This document shows, one piece after another, positions 61,518 through 64,000 of a stretch of DNA of 64,000 bases (position 1 is the first letter of the stretch; every line of letters starts with the position of its first letter). The notes below the pieces were generated by a model. That model ran no database searches. It worked only from the letters and a program-made list of their open reading frames with translations, and was not told the DNA's origin. Both the position numbers and the translations under genes were made by a program. Origin of the DNA: CAWDDA01 sp963813345 (GTDB lineage: Bacteria > Acidobacteriota > Blastocatellia > RBC074). The DNA lies in contig CAWEYR010000024.1 of assembly GCA_963813345.1 (NCBI GenBank), positions 186,001 through 250,000 on the forward strand. Reading direction: 5' to 3'.

Positions 61518-61642
61518 GTCCCGTCTGAAACGTTCTGCACCCCGGATTCACATACAAATCGTAACCATGAAGCATCGGGGACGTGTGCTCTTTCCTGGAA
61601 CAGTGACGGGAGCGCATCCGTAAAGAGAATCCGGGAGACACA

Positions 61643-62830
61643 ATGAGAAGCAAAAAAGCACGCAGGCTAACAACGGTAATTATTGTTCTGGTAATCGTTA
61701 GCGGACTGGGAATTGCCGGATTCGCCGTGATCTCGCGTCCGAAAAGCGGCGTTGACCCATCGCGGCTGGCGGCTGCAGAACGCGGTGACATCGTAAAGTC
61801 AGTTGTAGCTACAGGACGGATCGAACCGATTTCCAAGGTCGAGATCAAGTCAAAAGCCAATGGAATCATCAAGGAGCTCAAGGTCGAGGTAGGTGACATT
61901 GTGCGCACGGGCCAGGTCCTGGCCGAACTGGACAAAGAGAATCTTTCGGCCAGACTCCGCGAATCGCGAGCAGCACTGATGGGCGCGGAAGCCAATCTGA
62001 GGGCCGCTCAGGCTCAGTTTGATAAGAACAAGATCGAAGCTGAAGGGCCCGACGTGCCATTCACCAAAAGGAATCACGAAAGAGCCGAAAAGCTTCTCAA
62101 GGAAGGCGTGCTTCCTCAACAGAGCTTTGACGACACGCGCAGCGCTTATGAGCTCGCCGTCAACCGCCAGAACATCGCGCGATCTCAGCTCTCGGTGAGC
62201 GAGGCCCGGATCACTCAGGCCCGAGCCGAAGTCGCTCAGGCAAATGCGGCAGTCGATCGCGCCGCCGAGGAGCTCGACAACGCAACGATCCGGTCACCGA
62301 TCGATGGAATGGTTCTTTCGCGCGACCTCGAAATAGGAAGCCCGGTCTCATCAATACTCAATATGGGAGCAGCAGCGACACTGGTTATGGTGCTCGGCGA
62401 CATCAAGCAGGTCTACGTTCGGGGCAAAGTAGACGAAGCTGATATCGGTGTTGTCCAGCTCGGTCAGACAGCACGCATCAAGGTCGAGACATTCAAGGAC
62501 CGGCAGTTTGAAGGCACCGTCACTCAGATATCGCCACTCGGTGTGGACAAAGAGAACGTCGTCACGTTTGAAGTAAAAGTATCGATACGAAATCCCGGCG
62601 GCGAGCTGCGCGCTAACATGACATCGAATGCCGAAATTGTTCTCGAAGAGCACAAGAATGCGCTCCTCATTCCGGAAGCCGCAATCATTTACGACGCCAA
62701 ACGTAACGCTTCGGTCGAGATTCCATCGCAGTCTAGTCCTCAAGGCCGCGAAAAACTCGCGATAAAGGTTGGCATCAGCAATGGCTCTCGAACTGAGGTA
62801 CTTGAAGGCTTGAGCGAAGGCAACAGGTAA
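61643..62830 (+). CDS. MacA/HlyD-like periplasmic adaptor
   Basis: 395 residues. Membrane anchor (TTVIIVLVIVSGLGIAGFAV); barrel-sandwich half IKSKANGIIKELKVEVGDIVRTGQVLAELD; long alpha-hairpin (ANLRAAQAQFDKNKIEAEG...RITQARAEVAQANAAVDRAAEELD); second half TIRSPIDGMVLSRDLEIGSPVSSI; beta-barrel with KVETFKDRQFEGTVTQISPLG. It should link an inner-membrane exporter to an outer-membrane channel. As read it stops after EGLSEGNR. One added base would give the usual EGNRVIL ending and a stop 17 bases later, so a frameshift at the very end is likely. Confidence 0.9.
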   Translation: MRSKKARRLTTVIIVLVIVSGLGIAGFAVISRPKSGVDPSRLAAAERGDIVKSVVATGRIEPISKVEIKSKANGIIKELKVEVGDIVRTGQVLAELDKENLSARLRESRAALMGAEANLRAAQAQFDKNKIEAEGPDVPFTKRNHERAEKLLKEGVLPQQSFDDTRSAYELAVNRQNIARSQLSVSEARITQARAEVAQANAAVDRAAEELDNATIRSPIDGMVLSRDLEIGSPVSSILNMGAAATLVMVLGDIKQVYVRGKVDEADIGVVQLGQTARIKVETFKDRQFEGTVTQISPLGVDKENVVTFEVKVSIRNPGGELRANMTSNAEIVLEEHKNALLIPEAAIIYDAKRNASVEIPSQSSPQGREKLAIKVGISNGSRTEVLEGLSEGNR

Positions 62831-62914
62831 TTCTGCAGTACTTGTGAGTGGAGCGCTGGTGTTCGCCGGTGAAGACGTCACCGCCAGCCAGCCGCCAGCC
62901 CCCAGGCAGCACAT

Positions 62915-64000
<1,086 letters not shown>

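Overview
The window looks like a piece of an Acidobacteriota genome, most likely class Blastocatellia. It is probably a metagenome-derived or error-prone assembly. The taxonomic inference rests on family content I recognise: a secreted VCBS/FG-GAP protein with a TIGR03437-like C-terminal domain, a VWFA-related secreted protein, a TonB-domain protein of a lineage-typical kind, UPF0182, several secreted M28/M20/M1 peptidases, and a moderately GC-rich coding style. No rRNA, CRISPR array, prophage or insertion sequence was found. RNA genes are one tRNA-Val(GAC) and the RNase P RNA.

Layout. 1-4.6 kb: methyltransferase fragment, DinB protein, and secreted DUF1080, metal-binding, esterase and M28 peptidase genes. 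4.7-12.4 kb: a conserved translation block on the minus strand (tRNA-Val, thrS, infC with an ATT start, rpmI, rplT, pheS, pheT, a ZapB-like coiled coil, zapA). 12.4-20.6 kb: LacI regulator, GDPD phosphodiesterase with an acyl-CoA dehydrogenase, CorA and a VWFA protein, an NtrC-type regulator, an EamA transporter. 20.6-31.3 kb: TonB-domain protein, anti-sigma factor and ECF sigma factor, glutaminyl cyclotransferase, a large FG-GAP protein, HIT protein, M1 and M20 peptidases. 31.5-43.8 kb: UPF0182, YheT hydrolase, zinc-ribbon protein, groESL under a perfect CIRCE operator, DUF4340, and a secreted HEXXH metalloprotease with its partner. 43.8-52.7 kb: orphan CHC2 zinc finger, RND efflux pump, Hfq-like protein, TPR proteins, rnpB. 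52.7-64 kb: OPT transporter, LOG protein, carotenoid-synthesis-like membrane protein, SDR, NHL protein, aconitase, and a MacA/MacB-like exporter running off the right edge.

Two features dominate. First, nearly every intergenic gap carries a long imperfect inverted repeat built from a few recurring sequence modules. Modules are nested inside one another in different combinations (for example a G-rich outer arm around an AAGCTTTAGCTT core, or a CAGCACTCAGCAC outer arm around the same core). Several genes end inside these elements, so the repeats supply stop codons and C-terminal residues. This is the best candidate for an undescribed mobile or regulatory system. Second, roughly twenty genes, including the essential pheT and the aconitase gene, are broken by single-base indels, many next to short homopolymers. 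The simplest explanation is sequence error. I therefore describe those loci as whole genes and state where the frame breaks.
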